The notes under the pieces were generated by a model. That model worked only from the letters and a program-made list of their open reading frames with translations, was not told the DNA's origin and ran no database searches. Below, piece after piece: positions 59,992 to 64,000 of a stretch of DNA of 64,000 nt. Source of the stretch: an uncultured Bacteroidia bacterium (GTDB lineage Bacteria > Bacteroidota > Bacteroidia > Bacteroidales > UBA932); contig CACWOH010000001.1 of assembly GCA_902762435.1 (NCBI GenBank), positions 1 to 64,000 on the forward strand, read 5' to 3'. Every line of letters begins with the position of its first letter. Position 1 is the first letter of the stretch. The position numbers and the translations under genes were made by a program.

Positions 59992-61713
59992 CTACCAGAA
60001 GTAAATGTAGAACGCGACCGTGAAGGCCAGGATGATGACGGAGTGGATGACGTCCCATTTGTTCCAGGAGGCGCGGGTGGCGGCCTTCTGTTCCGGGGTG
60101 GCCGTGCCGAAACACAGGCCCTCGACCTGCTTGTCCGCCGGCTTCGGGGTCAGCATGGTGACCACGATGGCCAGCACGACGCAGAAGAGGAACATCCACA
60201 CGCAGAATGCGTACACGTTCAGTTCGTTGAAGATGAATGTGAAGACGTTGTGCGCCTGCGGGTTGATGATCATCGTGATCAGGCGGGTGAAACCGAGCAC
60301 CAGACCGACGATGAGGGTCCACATACCGGCCTTCGGGGAGGTCTTTTTCCAGCAGATACCCAGCAGGAACACCGCGGCGATGGCCGGAGCCAGCAGGCTC
60401 TGCACGCTCTGGATGTAGTTGTACAGGCTCTTGCCCATGCGCTGGATGACGAAGATCCACAGCACGCCGAGAACGACCACCACCACGGTGGCGATACGGC
60501 CGATGCGCACAAGCCTCTGCTCGTCGGTATCCGGGTGCTTGCGCTTGTAGATATCGATCGTGTAGAGCATGGCGGAGGAGTTGTACAGGGAAGCCAGGGA
60601 GCTCATCAGGGCGGCGAGGATACCGCAGATCACCACGCCCTTCAGGCCGACCGGAAGCAGGGTGTTGACCAGCATCGGGAAGGCGATGTCGGGGTTGGCG
60701 ACGGTACCGTCGGGCTGGACCTGGAGCGCAACGGCGAGTTGCTGGCCGATGGCGGTTTCAGGATGCTTGGTGAGCGCGAAGGCGATCATGCCGGGGATGA
60801 GGAACAGGAACACCGGCAGGAGCTTGAGGTAGGCGCCGAAGATGGTACCGCGGCGGGATTCCTTCTGGTTCTTGCCGGAGAGGACGCGCTGGACGATGAA
60901 CTGGTCCGTACACCAATACCAGAAGCCGATGATGGCGGAGCCGAAGAGGGCGCCGTACCAGGGGAATTCCGGATCCTTGCCGGAGCGCATCAGGTCGGTC
61001 ATCGTGTCGCCGAAGTCATTGACGGGCTGGGCGTTGCAGATGGACATCATCTCGTTCCAGCCGCCAAGCTGCCTGAGACCGAGCCAGAGGATCACGAGCG
61101 AGCCCAAGAGCAGGATCGGCGTCTGGAGGACGGAGGTCTTCAGCACGGATTCCATACCGCCGATGACGGTGTAGATGGCGGTGATGATCACGAGGGCCAG
61201 GGCGGCCACCCAGAAGTTGATGCCCAGCAGGGTGTTCAGCGCGAGGCCGCCGGCGAGGACGGTCACGGACACCTTGGTGAGGACGTAGCTGGCGAGCGAC
61301 AGCCAGGTCAGGATGCCGCGGCTCTCCTTGTTGTAGCGCTTCTCGAGGAACTCGGGCATCGTATAGACCATGCTGCGCTCGTAGAAGGGCACGAAGACCC
61401 AGCCGAGGATGAGGATCATCCAGCCCTGGATCTCCCAGTGGGCCTGGGCCATGCCGGCGGAGGCGCCGGTGCCCGCGAGGCCGATGAGGTGCTCGGAGCC
61501 GATGTTGGAGGCGAAGATGGACGCGCCGATGGCGATCCAGGTGGCGCTGCGGCCGCTCAGGAAGTAGTCGCCGGAGGTCTCTTTCTTCTTGCGGGAGACG
61601 TCCCAGCAGATCCAGACCATCGCCAGGAAGAAGATTCCGATGACGATCCAGTCCCAGGATGCGAGGGAGATGCGGTTCAGGTCCGCAGCCTGTAAAGGCA
61701 GGAAATCAAGCAT
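59992..61713 (-). CDS. Sodium:solute symporter (SSS family), probable L-arabinose transporter
   Basis: A 573-residue inner-membrane protein with about 14 transmembrane helices. The SGLT-type features include ASNIGSEHLIGLAGTGASAG, IYTVIGGMESVLKTSVLQTP and the Na+-site region ALMSSLASLYNSSAMLYTID. Na+-driven import of a monosaccharide is the family role. Between the mutarotase and araD, it is the likely arabinose importer. Confidence 0.92.
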   Translation of the reverse strand: MLDFLPLQAADLNRISLASWDWIVIGIFFLAMVWICWDVSRKKKETSGDYFLSGRSATWIAIGASIFASNIGSEHLIGLAGTGASAGMAQAHWEIQGWMILILGWVFVPFYERSMVYTMPEFLEKRYNKESRGILTWLSLASYVLTKVSVTVLAGGLALNTLLGINFWVAALALVIITAIYTVIGGMESVLKTSVLQTPILLLGSLVILWLGLRQLGGWNEMMSICNAQPVNDFGDTMTDLMRSGKDPEFPWYGALFGSAIIGFWYWCTDQFIVQRVLSGKNQKESRRGTIFGAYLKLLPVFLFLIPGMIAFALTKHPETAIGQQLAVALQVQPDGTVANPDIAFPMLVNTLLPVGLKGVVICGILAALMSSLASLYNSSAMLYTIDIYKRKHPDTDEQRLVRIGRIATVVVVVLGVLWIFVIQRMGKSLYNYIQSVQSLLAPAIAAVFLLGICWKKTSPKAGMWTLIVGLVLGFTRLITMIINPQAHNVFTFIFNELNVYAFCVWMFLFCVVLAIVVTMLTPKPADKQVEGLCFGTATPEQKAATRASWNKWDVIHSVIILAFTVAFYIYFW

Positions 61714-61733
61714 AGTATAACACGTTTAACGGA

Positions 61734-62819
61734 TTATTTCACGCTGAAGGCGAAGACGCAGTGGCTGTGATAGGTCTCGCCGGGACGGAGCACGACGGAC
61801 GGCCACTCGGGCTTGTTGGGGCTGTCGGGATAGTGCTGCGTCTCCAGGCAGATGCCGGTGCGCTGCTGATAGACAACGCCGCCCTTGCCGGTCACGGTGC
61901 CGTCGAGGAAGTTGCCGCTGTACACCTGGATGCCGGGCTCGTCGGTATACACCTTCAGGTCGATGCCGGTCTGGGGGCAGTACAGTTCGGCGGCCACCAC
62001 GTCCATGCTGCCCTTGGTGTCCAGGACCCAGTTGTGGTCGTAGCCGTTGCCGTTCTTGAGCTGTTCGAACTCGAACTCGGTGATGTGGTCGCCCACCTTG
62101 TGGGGCGTGGTAAAGTCCATCGGGGTGTCCGCGACGGGGAGGATCTCGCCGGTGGTCATGTAGGTGTCGTCCACCGGGGTGTAGGACGAGGCGTTCACAT
62201 ACAGGACGTCGTCGCAGATGCTGTGGTTCGCCGGGTCGCCGGACAGGTTGAAGTAGGAGTGGTTGGTCATGTTGATGATCGTCGGGGCCGTGGTGACGGC
62301 CTCATAGGCGATCTCGATCCGGTTGTCGTCCGTGAGGGTGTAGGTCACGTGCGCGGTGACGGCACCCGGGAAGTTGTTGTCGCCGTCCGGGGAGTCCATG
62401 CGCAGCTTGATGTGGCGGGCGTCCGCCTCGACGACCTTGTAGGGCTGGTACTGCCAGCCGGTCGGCCCGCCGTGCAGGCAGTGGCCGAAATTGTTCTTCG
62501 GCAGGTCATACTCCACGCCGTCCAGGGTGAACTTGCCCTGCGCGATACGGTTGGCATAGCGGCCGATGGAGGCGCCGAAGTCGGACTGGTTGTTCTCGGG
62601 ATAGTAGTCCTCGACCTTGTCGAAACCCAGGACCACGTCGCGCTTCACCCCGTCCTTGTCGGGCAGGACGATGGACGTGATGCGGCCGCCGAAATTGGTG
62701 ACGGTCACTTCCATCCCGGATTTGTTGGACAGCTTGTAGAAACGGTTGCCCTCCTCCTTCGTGCAGGAGAGGGCCGCCACGGCGCAAAGCGCCAGCAGAA
62801 GGAATTTAGGAGTGTTCAT
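61734..62819 (-). CDS. galM: Aldose 1-epimerase (galactose mutarotase), lipoprotein
   Basis: A 361-residue mutarotase that interconverts alpha and beta sugar anomers. Signal MNTPKFLLLALCAVAALSC makes it an exported lipoprotein. GalM motifs: GGRITSIVLPDKDGVKRD, the His in GHCLHGGPTGW, TNHSYFNLSG, and the catalytic Glu in ICLETQHYPDSPN. The start at 62819 is chosen because of the lipoprotein signal. A 51-bp segment of its 5' part recurs at 2090-2140. It probably prepares arabinose for import by the next gene's symporter. Confidence 0.93.
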   Translation of the reverse strand: MNTPKFLLLALCAVAALSCTKEEGNRFYKLSNKSGMEVTVTNFGGRITSIVLPDKDGVKRDVVLGFDKVEDYYPENNQSDFGASIGRYANRIAQGKFTLDGVEYDLPKNNFGHCLHGGPTGWQYQPYKVVEADARHIKLRMDSPDGDNNFPGAVTAHVTYTLTDDNRIEIAYEAVTTAPTIINMTNHSYFNLSGDPANHSICDDVLYVNASSYTPVDDTYMTTGEILPVADTPMDFTTPHKVGDHITEFEFEQLKNGNGYDHNWVLDTKGSMDVVAAELYCPQTGIDLKVYTDEPGIQVYSGNFLDGTVTGKGGVVYQQRTGICLETQHYPDSPNKPEWPSVVLRPGETYHSHCVFAFSVK

Positions 62820-62852
62820 ATCGTGTAAAGATAGCAATTTCTCTGGAAAGTA

Positions 62853-64000
62853 TCAAATTTCCGTGTCCACCAGGCGGACTTCGTAGATTCCGCCGACCTG
62901 CTTGCCGGGGTGCGCGACGAACTTGATCCGCACCGCGTCGCGGCCGCGGACCAGGGCGTCGGGCACCGGGATCTCCTCCGTGACGAAGGAAGAAGTGTTC
63001 CAGCGGCCGGTGTTGTTGACCGACTTCAGCAGGGTGCCGTCCACGAAGATGTCGAACTCGCGCGTCTTCCACTCGCCCACGCCCCAGTACTTCAGGAACA
63101 GGGACACGCCGCCGCGGCCGCCGGTCCGCATCAGGTAGCTGAAGGAACGGCCGTTGCGGGCGTCACGGTAGAAGACGTCGTTGTCGTTGCCCGTCACGGA
63201 GCCGTCCGTCTGCATCCGGTGGTCCGTCTCCGGCTGCTGCTCGCCCGGCTGCACCTTGTCGCGGCTGCGGGCGTCCAGCGCGGCGAGCGCCGCTTCCTCG
63301 CGGGCCGTCTCCTCCAGGTAGTCGGAGTACGCGTCCGGGGTCATCGCCAGCCAGTACATCATGTAACGGGCGTCGTGGATCTCGAAGAAGGGCTGCAGTT
63401 CGCCCTCGATGCGGTTGTGCACGTCCGCGGTCAGGCGGAAATGCAGGGGCTTGCCGGGCACCGGTTCCAGCGTACCGGCCAGGGCGTCGATGTCGTCGGC
63501 CACGATGAAGGGGGCGTCGGCAATGGGGAGTTTCGTCCCGCTTGCATACTGCCCGAAGCGGCTGTCGTCGGCCAGCAGGTCCTTGAGGTCCTCCGTGCCG
63601 GTCTTCTGGCCCAGGAGGATGGGGCCGTGCATCAGGGCCACGTACTGCGGCACGTTGGGCAGGTGCTCCACGCGGTCCGCCATCGGGAAGCGCACTTCCA
63701 CGACGTCGCCCTTCTTCCAGCGGCGCATCAGGCGCACGTAACCGGCGGGGGCCTTGGAAGCCCTTCTCTTCAGGCGGCCGTTGACGCGGACCTCGAAGGC
63801 GCCGTCCTTCACCCAGGCCGGTTTGCGGACCTGCAGGGCGAAGCGGGCGCGGCCGTCCGCGATGCGCAGCACGGCGGACTCCCCGTACGGGAAATCCGTC
63901 TCCTGGCGCAGCGTGACGCCCTTTTCGCGCCAGTTCAGTTCAGATGCGGCGAACAGGTTGACGTACAGGTCCTTGCCGCTGTGGGTATAGATGAACTGGC
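62853..64000 (-). CDS. Glycoside hydrolase family 127 (beta-L-arabinofuranosidase), 5' end outside window
   Basis: The visible 382 residues are the C-terminal part of a GH127-type protein. The partial N-side reads QFIYTHSGKDLYVNLFAASE followed by NWREKGVTLRQE, and later ALMHGPILLGQKTGTEDLK. It ends with a C-terminal sandwich (LFLKYWGVGEWKTREFDIFV; VRIKFVAHPGKQVGGIYEVR). The catalytic Cys/Glu region is beyond the window, so activity cannot be checked. It heads the arabinose operon and probably acts with GH51 on arabinan. Confidence 0.82.
   Translation of the reverse strand, partial: QFIYTHSGKDLYVNLFAASELNWREKGVTLRQETDFPYGESAVLRIADGRARFALQVRKPAWVKDGAFEVRVNGRLKRRASKAPAGYVRLMRRWKKGDVVEVRFPMADRVEHLPNVPQYVALMHGPILLGQKTGTEDLKDLLADDSRFGQYASGTKLPIADAPFIVADDIDALAGTLEPVPGKPLHFRLTADVHNRIEGELQPFFEIHDARYMMYWLAMTPDAYSDYLEETAREEAALAALDARSRDKVQPGEQQPETDHRMQTDGSVTGNDNDVFYRDARNGRSFSYLMRTGGRGGVSLFLKYWGVGEWKTREFDIFVDGTLLKSVNNTGRWNTSSFVTEEIPVPDALVRGRDAVRIKFVAHPGKQVGGIYEVRLVDTEI

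Noticed and set aside
59263..61695. An 810-codon plus-strand frame opposite araD and the symporter
   Set aside because: His/Asp/Glu-rich shadow; the opposite strand has clear family motifs.

Overview
The window looks like a chromosomal segment of a GC-rich member of the Bacteroidales (gut or rumen type). Reasons: a complete FimA/Mfa-type fimbrial operon, a TonB-receptor/DUF4249 pair, Bacteroidetes-type promoters (TTTG, about 19-22 nt, TAnnTTTG), start codons with no obvious Shine-Dalgarno, lipoprotein-rich gene content, and a Bacteroides-like arabinose operon. I cannot name the genus from sequence alone.

Layout. 1-1324: RluA-family pseudouridine synthase, probably cut by the window edge. 1325-3430: a 2.1 kb gene-free region with 73-bp tandem repeats, hairpins whose arms change but stay complementary, a copy of a dispersed GC-rich repeat, a 51-bp fragment matching galM, a G-rich tract and a likely small RNA (3122-3236, minus strand). 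3431-5246: SBF-family transporter and PlsC acyltransferase (PlsC frame-shifted near its end). 5283-11387 (minus): 2-hydroxyacid dehydrogenase, GH3 and GH31 lipoproteins. 11453-15270 (plus): K+/H+ antiporter and a DUF1846 protein. 15236-21887 (minus): a tightly packed seven-gene run with a flavodiiron protein, a steroid 5-alpha-reductase-like protein, an Old Yellow Enzyme, two short-chain dehydrogenases, a PCMD protein and an esterase. This resembles the 5AR/5BR/3-beta-HSDH bile-acid clusters of gut Bacteroidales. 21961-24929: epimerase, a broken two-domain ABC ATPase and TcdA. 25008-27490: a 40-residue protein, a fimbrillin-like lipoprotein and an unknown lipoprotein. 27485-28035: HicB antitoxin with a deleted HicA toxin. 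28173-37539 (minus): fimbrial operon (DUF3575, small lipoprotein, OmpA/TPR lipoprotein, two fimbrillins, FimB/Mfa2, DUF4906 tip). 37633-46849: ssb, a small Cys-rich protein, a 5'-nucleotidase split over two genes, an ABC-2 exporter, GH51, a disrupted holA, a second 5'-nucleotidase and a 66-residue protein.

46986-52824 (minus) is visibly more A+T-rich and reads as an acquired island: TonB receptor, DUF4249 lipoprotein, small exported protein, a 36-codon secreted micropeptide gene and a membrane-bound TPR/winged-helix regulator. I consider it the best candidate for an undescribed system. 52943-56106 holds hpf, xerC, the CCA-adding-enzyme-like gene and an HsdR-N-like nuclease-fold protein. 56113-64000 holds the L-arabinose operon (FGGY kinase, araA, araD, Na+/sugar symporter, mutarotase, GH127), which fits functionally with GH51 at 42624.

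Several genes are broken by frameshift or small deletion (plsC, ABC ATPase, hicA, holA). holA and plsC are normally essential, so assembly or read error must be excluded before reading biology into those two. All family assignments come from reading motifs; no database search was run.
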